A stretch of 12,677 nucleotides of DNA, taken from positions 1 to 12,677 of the forward strand of contig JACZTW010000081.1 in the NCBI GenBank assembly GCA_022573485.1, given 5' to 3'. The notes under the pieces were generated by a model that was given only the letters and a program-made list of their open reading frames with translations, did not search any database and was not told the DNA's origin. Numbering within the stretch: the stretch's first letter is position 1; each line of letters starts with the position of its first letter. The position numbers were made by a program, and so were the translations under genes. The stretch comes from Planctomycetota bacterium (GTDB taxonomy: Bacteria; Planctomycetota; Phycisphaerae; UBA1845; CAIVHJ01). This document shows, in pieces, positions 6,603 to 12,677 of the stretch.

Positions 6603-7745
6603 CTATTGTCCGAGATGCTCCGGCGAGTCCTCGCACTCCGGGCCAAGCGGCTGCGATGGGTCCACTGGCAGTCTGATTTCGATCGTGGTCATGTGCCCCG
6701 GACTGGATGAGACGGCGATGTCTCCGCCCATCTCGTGCACAATGCCCAGTGCCACGGAGAGGCCCAGCCCGTGGTGCCGGCCGATTCCCGCGCCGAGTTC
6801 CGGGTTTTTGGTGCTGTAGAAGGGCTCGAAAACGTGCTCCAGGTTCTCGCGGACGATGCCCTGCCCGGTGTCGACGATTCTGCAAACGACGTGATCGCGG
6901 TCCGGGGCCAACTCGACGCTCAGGCGGCCCCCATGTGTCATGGCATCGACCGCGTTGCCGGCCAGATTGTTCAGCACGATGAGGAACTGGTTCCGCGGAA
7001 CTTCAATCACAGGCACACGCGCGAGCTTCAAATCAAACTCGACGTTTCGCTCGTCGAGGGTCGGCTTGATATCGTCGGCGAACTGCAGGATCGTCTCGGT
7101 CAGGTCCGCCAGATCGGTATCGCGGTGGTCAGCTTCCGCGAAGGCCAGCAGCTCGTCCAGCAACGTGGTGGCCCGCTGGAGCGATCTCGCCACGGAGTGC
7201 ATCGTTTTTTTCATGACCCGCATGTCGCTGCACTGCTTGGCAAAATCGACGCTGGTGACCACGCTGCCGAGGATGTTGTTGAAGTGGTGCGCGAACTTGC
7301 CCGCCATGGCGCCCAGGGCGCGCATCTTGCGCGCTTGGCCGAGTTGATCCTGAAGCTGGATGCAGTGCGTGATATCTCGGAAACAGACCGACGCTCCTAG
7401 AATGCAGTCGCGGTCGTCGCGGATCGGCGAGAGCGTGGCGGCCAGGAACTGCCGGCCACCTTCGGGGTTCTCCCATCGAAACTCCGTCGCGCCACATTGG
7501 CCGCGCCGGATCGCCTGCCGGGCGAGTTTCTCCATCGCGGCGCCGTCGGGCCTGCCCAGAACATCTTTCAGTGAAGCGCCGACGACACTCTCGATCGGAC
7601 GACCCAGCAAGTCGGCTGTTTTGTGGTTGCAGTAGCGGATGGTCAAGTCGCCATCGACGGACAGCAGGGCTACGCCCGCGTTGTCGCACAGGTGCAGAAA
7701 GTACTCCGCGCCCGGAATTGAAGATATCGCGCTCTCTCTACGCAT
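6603..7745 (-). CDS. soluble PAS-domain sensor histidine kinase, NtrB-like (380 aa)
   Basis: A cytoplasmic two-component sensor kinase. A PAS domain (~12-125) has the usual core (AGVALLSVDGDLTIRYCN, LLGRP, TLSPIRD, GASVCFRDIT). The dimerisation/phosphoacceptor helix follows, with H153 in FAHHFNNIL. The ATPase domain has the N-box LVLNN-to-NAVDAM (N264), D292-T-G-Q-G-I, FEPFYSTK at 307-313 and HHGLGLSVALGIV at 324-336. All catalytic boxes are present. There are no membrane segments. The start ATG overlaps the TAA of the upstream lipoprotein gene by one base (TAATG), so translation is coupled and no independent ribosome site is needed. No response regulator lies in the window. RpoN is encoded two genes upstream, which fits an NtrB-type kinase feeding a sigma-54 activator elsewhere; that link is inference. 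Confidence 0.92.
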   Translation of the reverse strand: MRRESAISSIPGAEYFLHLCDNAGVALLSVDGDLTIRYCNHKTADLLGRPIESVVGASLKDVLGRPDGAAMEKLARQAIRRGQCGATEFRWENPEGGRQFLAATLSPIRDDRDCILGASVCFRDITHCIQLQDQLGQARKMRALGAMAGKFAHHFNNILGSVVTSVDFAKQCSDMRVMKKTMHSVARSLQRATTLLDELLAFAEADHRDTDLADLTETILQFADDIKPTLDERNVEFDLKLARVPVIEVPRNQFLIVLNNLAGNAVDAMTHGGRLSVELAPDRDHVVCRIVDTGQGIVRENLEHVFEPFYSTKNPELGAGIGRHHGLGLSVALGIVHEMGGDIAVSSSPGHMTTIEIRLPVDPSQPLGPECEDSPEHLGQ

Positions 7746-8707
7746 TACCTGGGCGTCGCCCGATGGATCGACACTTGCCTCCTCAATATCTTAGGCACAA
7801 TGCAATACACATTCTCGAAGTCTTCGCCGTTTTCCGCGCTCTTGAAGAGTCTGCTCCCGACGAGGTGGAGCATGCGTGAGGCCGGCCCGGGCCCGATAAC
7901 GATGAAATGCTCCGACGGCACCGCCATCGTGAAGGTCAGCGCAGAGAAGCGTTCGGTTGGGTCGTCGGCGGGCTCCGCAGCCAAACGCAGTCGTGTGCGC
8001 GCAGGTGGATCGTCGCGGCGGATCTCCGGCACGGCGCGAAGCGTCAACATCGCGAGATTGTCCAGATCCAGGAGATGTTCCATGCGCAGGCACAGCTTGC
8101 CCGCGGCGTGTCGGGCGCCCGTCAGTCGGTCCTCGGAGTCAAAGTAGAACAGCGGCGTGTCGTCCTCGATGTCGGCCAGCTCGAGCGACCAGGGCCCGCC
8201 GCCGGTCACGAGCGGCGTGCTCGCTGAAACTTCCGGCTCGTGCATCACCAGTACGGCGCGGACCGCGGGCCAAGAGGCCACTCGGCCCACGCCGACACGG
8301 ATTCCGTTCCGGTTCAGCAGCACCGATTGTCGAGGGGCCACGATCGATTCATCGAGATGGTCCCACAATTGTTCGGTGGTGCTGATCCGCCCGGCGGGAA
8401 CCCGAAAGCGCCACACTTGAACATAGGTTTCCAGTGCGACGGTTGGCAAAGCTGTTGAGGATCCGTCTGGATCGGTCTCCGCGTCGCGGCGCGTGAACAC
8501 ACTTTCATCAAGCAATGCTGGATTGACTTCGGCCCACGCCGGCTTGTTCGCGCCCGATGCCGACGGCTGGGGGTTGGCACAGCCGGGTACACCGCCGGCC
8601 ACACCGCCGGCCGCGCCGATGGCAGCGCCAACGGCCGCCAGCAAGCCCCAAAGGCCGGCCGCCAAGTTCGCTCGTTTTGCCGCCACACGGCATGTCCAAT
8701 CGCGCAT
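7745..8707 (-). CDS. putative lipoprotein, unknown function, coupled to histidine kinase (320 aa)
   Basis: A secreted lipoprotein: a Gly/Ala-rich hydrophobic stretch at ~14-42 ends in VPGC (Cys43), an acceptable lipobox with Pro at -2. A Pro/Ser/Ala linker follows. The body contains VQVWRFRVPAGRISTTEQLW and LLNRNGIRVGVGR at ~95-145, then beta-rich segments (PLFYFDSEDRL, TRLRLAAEP, HFIVIGPGP) and a C-terminal RMLHLVGSRLF. I do not recognise a named domain. The 'NRNGIRVGVG' part resembles planctomycete hypothetical proteins from memory. It ends in TAATG, overlapping the start of the kinase gene, so both are one transcription-translation unit. Start 8707 is the first ATG compatible with the signal sequence; its ribosome site is weak. 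The upstream gap carries a good promoter candidate. Confidence 0.75.
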   Translation of the reverse strand: MRDWTCRVAAKRANLAAGLWGLLAAVGAAIGAAGGVAGGVPGCANPQPSASGANKPAWAEVNPALLDESVFTRRDAETDPDGSSTALPTVALETYVQVWRFRVPAGRISTTEQLWDHLDESIVAPRQSVLLNRNGIRVGVGRVASWPAVRAVLVMHEPEVSASTPLVTGGGPWSLELADIEDDTPLFYFDSEDRLTGARHAAGKLCLRMEHLLDLDNLAMLTLRAVPEIRRDDPPARTRLRLAAEPADDPTERFSALTFTMAVPSEHFIVIGPGPASRMLHLVGSRLFKSAENGEDFENVYCIVPKILRRQVSIHRATPR

Positions 8708-8754
8708 TATCGAGACCCATAAGGGGGTTGCCGCCCGGTTGAGACGCCAAGTTC

Positions 8755-8784
8755 ATTATAGGCTGATGGGGGTCAGGCCGACAA
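8755..8784 (-). promoter_or_regulatory. candidate sigma-70-type promoter for lipoprotein-kinase operon
   Basis: On the minus strand, TTGTCG (8784-8779), an 18-base spacer and a perfect TATAAT (8760-8755) lie in the 101-base gap between rpoN and the lipoprotein gene. Transcription would start about 40 bases before the ATG at 8707. This would separate the operon from rpoN. Confidence 0.5.
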
Positions 8785-8808
8785 TCGAACCGTTTGCGAA
8801 ACGCGAGT

Positions 8809-10245
8809 TTAGTAGGCTTTTCGTTGTCGGGCAGGGGGGATATTGAGCTGCTGGCGATACTTGGCCACCGTGCGGCGGGAGAGTGCGATGCCTTCCTTGG
8901 CCAGCGTCTTGGCGACCCGGTCATCGCTCAGTGGCTTCTCCTTGTCTTCCTCGTTGATCATGGCCTGCACGCGGGCCTTGACGCTGTCCCAACTGGTGCT
9001 CTGCCCATCGCTCGTTTCCGTGCCGCCTACGAAGAAATCCCGCAACGGATGGATGCCGCGAGGTGACTGCACGTATTTGTCCGCGACCGTTCTGCTGATG
9101 GTGGAAGGATCGCAGTTGAACTGCTCTGCCAGCTCGCTCATACGCAGAATCTTCATGGCCTCCGTGCCTTGGTCGAAGAAATCCTCCTGCCGCTCCACGA
9201 CCGCTTCAGCCACTTCCAGCAAACGATCCTTCCGAAACGTGATGGCATCGATCAAAGCGCTGGCGGACTCATGATGCTGTCTGAGGTAGGCCCGAGCGCT
9301 CTTGTCCTGTTTGCGGTCCTTCATCATTTCGAGATACTTCTTGGAAATGCGGAGCTTGGGTTCGTTGCCGCGTGCCAGGCGCACCGTATACCCGCTGCCG
9401 TTATCCATGTAATCGACGATGACGTCGGGTTTGATCCGGGGAATCTCGCGGTCGGCCACGGACAGTCCCGGCGTCGGCGTCAACCGGGAGAGGACGTGCT
9501 GGGCTTCTTTGATTTCTTCGATATCGCAGCCCAGGGCTTTGGCCACCTGAGGCAGGCGATTCTTGACCAAGTCTTCCAAGTGATTGGCGACGAGTTCTTC
9601 TTCGATGCGGTTGTCCCCGGGCAGGGCCTGGAGCTGCAGCAGAAGGCATTCCTTCATGTCCCGGGCGCCCACGCCCACGGGCTCAAGCTGCTGGACAGAG
9701 CTCAACACCGACTGGAGGCACTCCATGTCCAGCGGCGGTCGGACCGAATCAGCCACTTCTTCCAAGGCCACGTGCAGCAGCCCGTCGTCGTCGATGTGGT
9801 TGATGATCGCTTCGCCGGCGCGGCGGAGATCGTCGTCCACGTCGACCAGGGCCCACTGTTCCATCAAATGATCATACAGGTTGATGGGACGGCTGGCCGT
9901 GTTCGCCATGGCGTCCATCTTGCCGTCCCGTTCGCTCAGACTGCTGCGGGACACGCCGGAGTGCTCACCGGCGTTGAAACCGTATTGCTCGCTGAGCCAT
10001 TCCAACACCTCCAGGCCGTCGCCGTCCGGACCGGCAGGCTCTTCGGACTCTTGCCCGCCTTCGGATTCTTGCCCATTGTCCGGCTCGTACTCGAGGATGG
10101 GGTTTTGCTCCAGCTCCTCCTGGATGCGCTGATCCAGGGAGGCGACGTTGAGTTGCAGGATGTTCATCGACTGAATCAACTGCGGAGTCAGTCGTTGCTC
10201 CTGGCGCATTTGCTGGGACATGACCTGTGATAAGTACTGTGACAT
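8809..10245 (-). CDS. rpoN: RNA polymerase sigma-54 factor RpoN
   Basis: Sigma-54, the alternative sigma factor that binds -24/-12 promoters and needs an AAA+ activator to open them. Region I at the N-terminus is Gln/Leu-rich (RLTPQLIQSMNILQLN, then EELEQNPILEYEP). Region II is the short acidic linker (~56-80, Glu/Gly/Ser-rich). The core-binding domain follows (~115-300, with LEPVGVGARDMKECLLLQL), then the HTH (LRMSELAEQFNCDPSTISRT) and FVQSPRG-type segment (KYVQSPRGIHPLRDFF). The RpoN box near residues 456-464 reads SRRTVAKYR; the usual first residue is Ala. Length is normal for the family. I chose the ATG at 10245; an adjacent in-frame GTG at 10248 and a later ATG at 10221 are alternatives. 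A TATAAT ends only 7 bases before the ATG, so the mRNA may be leaderless. recR lies 160 bases upstream on the same strand. Confidence 0.97.
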   Translation of the reverse strand: MSQYLSQVMSQQMRQEQRLTPQLIQSMNILQLNVASLDQRIQEELEQNPILEYEPDNGQESEGGQESEEPAGPDGDGLEVLEWLSEQYGFNAGEHSGVSRSSLSERDGKMDAMANTASRPINLYDHLMEQWALVDVDDDLRRAGEAIINHIDDDGLLHVALEEVADSVRPPLDMECLQSVLSSVQQLEPVGVGARDMKECLLLQLQALPGDNRIEEELVANHLEDLVKNRLPQVAKALGCDIEEIKEAQHVLSRLTPTPGLSVADREIPRIKPDVIVDYMDNGSGYTVRLARGNEPKLRISKKYLEMMKDRKQDKSARAYLRQHHESASALIDAITFRKDRLLEVAEAVVERQEDFFDQGTEAMKILRMSELAEQFNCDPSTISRTVADKYVQSPRGIHPLRDFFVGGTETSDGQSTSWDSVKARVQAMINEEDKEKPLSDDRVAKTLAKEGIALSRRTVAKYRQQLNIPPARQRKAY

Positions 10246-10252
10246 CACCTTA

Positions 10253-10283
10253 ATTATACACTACTCCGGCGACGGGCGGTCAA
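10253..10283 (-). promoter_or_regulatory. candidate rpoN promoter adjoining the start codon
   Basis: On the minus strand, TTGACC (10283-10278), a 19-base spacer and a perfect TATAAT (10258-10253). Transcription would start at about the GTG/ATG at 10248/10245, implying a leaderless or near-leaderless message. An inverted repeat GCGGTC (10276-10281) / GACCGC (10299-10304) overlaps the -35 and could be an operator. Confidence 0.45.
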
Positions 10284-10405
10284 AAGATGCCACAAATCGA
10301 CCGCTGATTTTCGGTTGCGGAGTTATGGGAGAGTGCGATAAAATAACGTGGTCAGTTCAGGGGATGGGTTGTGCGCGGGACCGCTGATCGCCTGAGCCGC
10401 GTGAT

Positions 10406-11002
10406 TTAGCTACGTCCGCGAATGGCCGCTTCCAGCATGGCGGTTGTTGCGTATTCAAGCTGAGAACCCACCGCCAATCCCCTCGCCAGGCGCGTGGTGC
10501 GCACCTTCAAAGGCTCAAGTATGCTCTCCAAGTACAACGCCGTGCCGTCCCCCTCCATCGTCGGATTGGTGGCCAGGACCAGCTCCTCAATCTTTTCATC
10601 TTTCACGCGTTGAACCAGTGACTCGATGGTGAGATCTCCCGGTTCCACGCCGTCCAGCGGCGCGATGTGCCCCATCAAGACGTGATAGACTCCCCGAACC
10701 AAGCCCGTGGCTTCGAGCGCCAGGATGTCCTTCGGTTGTTCGACGACCCAGATTTGGCTCTGGTCTCTGCCCGCGTCGCTGCAAATCCCACATTGCTCAC
10801 GGTCGGTCAGATTGAAACAGCGGCTGCAGTGTCGAATGCTCTTCTTCAGGTTCGTAATGGCGTTAGCCAGCGCTTCGGCTTGATCGCTTGACGATCGCAG
10901 GATGTGGAAGGCCAGGCGCTCCGCCGAACGCGCCCCGATGCCCGGCAGCTTCTTCAATTCGTCGATCAGTCGATCCAAAGATGCGATTCTGCCGCTGGCC
11001 AT
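10406..11002 (-). CDS. recR: recombination mediator protein RecR
   Basis: RecR acts with RecO (and RecF) to load RecA on single-stranded DNA at gaps. The helix-hairpin-helix is at ~17-34 (LKKLPGIGARSAERLAFHIL). The C4 zinc finger is intact (C59, C62, C71, C74). The TOPRIM domain runs from ~83 (WVVEQPKDILALEATG, HIAPLDGVEPGDL with acidic residues in place), followed by ATNPTMEGDGTALYL at 144-158 and the C-terminal RLARGLAVGSQLEYA block. The 198-residue length is typical. It would normally be the last gene of dnaX-ybaB-recR. Here a 214-base insertion with inverted repeats separates it from ybaB, so it may need its own promoter or read-through. The ribosome site is weak (AGGGAT just before the ATG). 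Confidence 0.97.
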   Translation of the reverse strand: MASGRIASLDRLIDELKKLPGIGARSAERLAFHILRSSSDQAEALANAITNLKKSIRHCSRCFNLTDREQCGICSDAGRDQSQIWVVEQPKDILALEATGLVRGVYHVLMGHIAPLDGVEPGDLTIESLVQRVKDEKIEELVLATNPTMEGDGTALYLESILEPLKVRTTRLARGLAVGSQLEYATTAMLEAAIRGRS

Positions 11003-11024
11003 CGATCCCTACTCTCGGAATTCT

Positions 11025-11206
11025 GGCCACGAAGGCACCAAGACACGAAGAAAAGAAAGGAAGAAGGCAGAATAGAGAATGCAGAACGGAGAAGGAAAAG
11101 CAAAGTTCGCAACTGCTTGCTCGAAGTAGAAGCCGTTCCTCCTTTTTTCATTCTTCATTTTCCATTCTCCATTTCTAGCTCTTGGTGCCTTTGTGTCTTT
11201 GTGGCC
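11025..11206. repeat. inverted-repeat element with GCCACGAAG ends, copy 2 (between ybaB and recR)
   Basis: The left arm at 11025-11050 and the reverse complement of the right arm at 11181-11206 agree at 21 of 26 bases. The arms share their sequence with the element at 5078-5237. The interior is purine-rich then pyrimidine-rich (runs of GAAGGAAG and TTCTTCATTTTCC), so it extends the hairpin. It fills nearly all of the gap between ybaB and recR, genes normally a few bases apart, and so appears to be inserted there. Confidence 0.75.
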
Positions 11207-11216
11207 TAATCACTTG

Positions 11217-11555
11217 CTACTGGCCTCCGCCGAGCATTTGTTCCAGGCCCGGGATGTTCATGCCGCCGGTGAGCTTGCCCAGATCGGCGCGGGCGGCCTC
11301 CTGGGCTTTTCGCGTCGCGGCGCCGACGGCCGACTTGACGAGGTCTTCCAGCATCTCGACATCTTCGACGGCGCGCGGCTCGATCTTGATGTTCACCAGC
11401 TCACACTTGCCGTTGACCACCGCCCGGACCATGCCCGCCCCGGCGTCGCCCTCGAAGGTCTTGCGGGCCAGCTCCTCCTGCCAGTTGGCCATGTTTTCCT
11501 TCATTTGGCCGGCCTGTTTGACGAGGTTCGCAAGATCGCCCAATCCACCCAGCAT
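11217..11555 (-). CDS. YbaB/EbfC family nucleoid-associated protein (112 aa)
   Basis: A small DNA-binding protein that dimerises and coats the nucleoid. It has the family layout: N-terminal Gly-rich start and helix (MLGGLGDLANLVKQAGQMKE), a beta-hairpin around residues 31-62 (ARKTFEGDAGAGMVRAVVNG, then VNIKIEP), and a long C-terminal helix with KLTGGMNIPGL at the end. 112 residues is normal. AAGGAGA at 11568-11562 lies 6 bases before the ATG and overlaps the end of the dnaX fragment, whose TAG is 2 bases upstream. This gives the classical dnaX-ybaB coupling. recR follows, after the inserted repeat element. Confidence 0.93.
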   Translation of the reverse strand: MLGGLGDLANLVKQAGQMKENMANWQEELARKTFEGDAGAGMVRAVVNGKCELVNIKIEPRAVEDVEMLEDLVKSAVGAATRKAQEAARADLGKLTGGMNIPGLEQMLGGGQ

Positions 11556-11557
11556 GG

Positions 11558-11740
11558 CTACTCTCCTTCGTTTTTCTTCGCAGGCTCAACGGCAGGCGTC
11601 TCCGGGCTTACCGCCGCGATCTTCTGCACGTTGATCAGTTTACCGTCGAACAATTCCAAGGCCGCACGGACCAGGGGATCCGAACGTGCCGAGGCCAAGT
11701 CTTCACTGGTCACATTTTTCCGTCCCGCAGTGCGAGTGCC
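11558..11740 (-). pseudogene. dnaX: dnaX 3' end only (DNA polymerase III gamma/tau C-terminus), truncated
   Basis: The last ~52 codons (from V at 11713) read VTSEDLASARSDPLVRAALE, LFDGKLINVQKI and a charged tail ending in KKNEGE. The 'DPLVRAALELFDGKL' block is typical of the C-terminus of bacterial DnaX outside enterobacteria, and the position directly before ybaB-recR is the classical one. Everything upstream (AAA+ clamp-loader domain, zinc module, domain III) is missing. The frame runs on into GC-rich sequence that is the parB gene in another frame. Since DnaX is essential, an intact copy must exist elsewhere in a living host, or this is an assembly deletion. Confidence 0.75.
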
Positions 11741-11891
11741 GGGGCTGCGCGACCGGCCCGGAGCCGACGCGTCGGGGGGGCGCGCCGCCGGCCGTCGGCT
11801 TCCATATCTCGCTGTCGACATCGGCCAGCAAGGCCGACAGACCCCGCGCCAGACCCCGGCGCGGCGGCGACCCGCCGGGCTTGCCAATCAC
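11703..11891 (-). pseudogene. parB: parB N-terminal fragment (chromosome partition protein), truncated
   Basis: The frame starts with GTG at 11891 and encodes ~62 residues. The first ~33 have the ParB N-terminal tag (PPRRGLARGLSALLADVDSE), the part that stimulates ParA ATPase through its Arg residues. It begins 13 bases after the parA stop, the usual parA-parB arrangement. After about residue 35 the sequence turns to Pro/Arg/Gly filler and ends at a TGA. The CTP-binding and HTH domains are absent, and dnaX 3' sequence appears in the next frame instead. A run of seven G at 11774-11780 lies near the switch. Confidence 0.7.
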
Positions 11892-11904
11892 GGTCGTCCG
11901 AGCC

Positions 11905-12384
11905 TCACGGCCCGACTCTCATGGCCCGGCCCGCGCTACGCTCGCGGCGCAGCACCTCGCTGGCGAGATGCAGATAGGCCCGCGAGCCGGCGCAATCGAC
12001 GTCATACAGCAGGGCGGGCTTGCCGTGCGACGGCGCTTCGGAGATCCGGACATTGCGCGGTATAACCGTGTCATAGACCATTTTGCCCATATGGTTGCGA
12101 ACATCGGCAGCCACCTGTGCGGACAGGTTGTTGCGTTTATCATACATGGTCAACACAATTCCGAGGAGATTGAGGCCAGGATTGAGGTTTTGTTTGACCC
12201 GCTTCACCGTGTCCAACAGCTGACTCAGCCCCTCGAGAGCGAAAAACTCGCATTGCAGGGGAATCAACAGGGAATCGACGGCGACCAGGGCGTTGATGGT
12301 GAGCAGCCCGAGCGCCGGCGGGCAATCGATGATGACGTAATCATAGCCGCCCATTTCACCGCCGAGAGCGCTCTTCAGGCTCAG
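11905..12384 (-). pseudogene. parA: parA C-terminal part (chromosome partition ATPase), 5' end missing
   Basis: Clear ParA sequence runs from about LKSALGGEMGGYDYVIIDCP to the stop. YVIIDCPPALGLLT (Walker B/switch region), VDSLLIPLQCEFFALEGL, LNLLGIVLTMYDKRNNLSAQ, VIPRNVRISEAPSHGKPALL and the C-terminal helix are all family-typical. About 155-160 residues remain of a usual ~255-265. The N-terminal deviant Walker A (KGGxGKT) and the DNA-binding surface before it are gone. An ATG at 12489 opens the frame further, but those ~37 residues have no ParA character and are antisense to a FadN-like coding frame. The fragment cannot be a working ParA. Confidence 0.88.
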
Positions 12385-12390
12385 GAGATG
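12355..12390. other. breakpoint joining parA and fadN sequences
   Basis: ParA homology on the minus strand fades at about 12378-12384, and FadN homology on the plus strand begins at about 12367. The two overlap by fewer than 20 bases. Both genes lose their 5' portions at the same point in opposite orientations, so one joining event explains both truncations. Confidence 0.75.
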
Positions 12391-12677
12391 GGATATCTTG
12401 CGGCGCAAGACCGCATCGTGATGAACAGTGATTATTTGCTCGCAGAAGCCAAACGTACTGCCCTGGAAATGGTCGCGGGAGGTTATCACCCGCCGGCGCC
12501 GGGAAAAATTTGGGCATCCGGGCGCGATGTGTTAGCGGATTTGAAACTTTTTGTATGGGGTATGATGGATGCAGGCTACGCCACGGAACATGATGGGGTG
12601 GTTTCAAATCACCTGGCAAACGTCTTTTCAGGAGGGGATTTAACGGCACCTGTATGGGTACCGGAACAATACTTTCT
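12367..12677 (+). pseudogene. fadN: fadN-type 3-hydroxyacyl-CoA dehydrogenase, internal C-terminal fragment
   Basis: An open plus-strand frame without a start codon runs off the window end. It reads SALQAQEMGYLAAQDRIVMN, LLAEAKRTALEMVAGGYHPP, GKIWASGRDVLADLKLFVWG, DAGYATEHDGVVSNHLANVF, then SGGDLTAPVWVPEQYF. From memory this is the C-terminal part of FadN-like beta-oxidation enzymes (family ~790 residues, with NAD-binding 3-hydroxyacyl-CoA dehydrogenase domain first and an enoyl-CoA hydratase part). Only ~103 codons are here: the N-terminal catalytic region is cut off at the parA junction, and the last ~50 residues would lie beyond the window. Its codon use is less GC-rich than the neighbouring genes, suggesting a different source. 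Confidence 0.85.

Noticed and set aside
7280..7300. Unusual His in place of Glu after the phosphoacceptor His of the kinase (AHHFNN)
   Set aside because: From memory AHHFNN occurs in many PAS kinases of this type, and all other catalytic boxes are intact, so it does not suggest loss of function.
9169..10230. Long plus-strand open frame (353 codons) opposite rpoN
   Set aside because: It is the antisense shadow of rpoN, whose sigma-54 motifs are unmistakable. The shadow has no ribosome site or recognisable domain, and long antisense frames are expected in GC-rich genes.
12356..12489. Extended ParA N-terminus starting at the ATG at 12489
   Set aside because: These ~37 residues lack ParA features and are the antisense reading of the FadN-like coding sequence beyond the breakpoint.

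Overview
The window looks like planctomycete DNA. The support is a DUF1571 protein, two long lipoprotein-type proteins, a small lipoprotein of a kind common in that phylum, a high-GC coding style, and intergenic inverted repeats of the 'CCACGAAGGCACCAAGACAC' type that I remember from such genomes. I read this from protein patterns only; no search was run.

Left part (about 1-4570, plus strand) is accessory. It holds an unrecognised 150-residue ORF, a small lipoprotein, and a 439-residue lipoprotein of a conserved uncharacterised family (signature QQLLLNIVRLRY) interrupted by acidic tandem-repeat insertions. These are followed by an unknown protein with a His/Gly-rich loop and a tyrosinase-type copper oxidase with both copper sites intact. 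A ~200 bp imperfect direct repeat (79% identity over an ungapped 133 bp core) follows the unknown gene and follows the tyrosinase gene at the same distance from each stop codon, so the tyrosinase is bracketed by it.

Middle (4570-5420) is gene-free and built from repeat B, two inverted-repeat elements and two GC palindromes. From 5422 onward every gene is on the minus strand: the DUF1571 exported protein, a soluble PAS histidine kinase translationally coupled (TAATG) to an upstream lipoprotein, RpoN (sigma-54), RecR and YbaB/EbfC. A second copy of one inverted-repeat element sits between ybaB and recR, which normally lie close together.

Right end (11558-12677) is not a normal gene order. Reading leftward from the end there is an internal piece of a FadN-type 3-hydroxyacyl-CoA dehydrogenase (plus strand), the C-terminal part of ParA, the N-terminal part of ParB, and the last ~50 codons of dnaX. 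Two breakpoints explain this, one at about 12355-12390 (parA/fadN) and one at about 11713-11790 (parB/dnaX). Loss of the ATPase parts of ParA and DnaX suggests an assembly chimera, though real rearrangement cannot be excluded from sequence alone.

The features with most potential for new biology are the repeat-bracketed tyrosinase with its His-rich neighbour, and the inverted-repeat element family. I found no CRISPR array, transposase, rRNA or tRNA.
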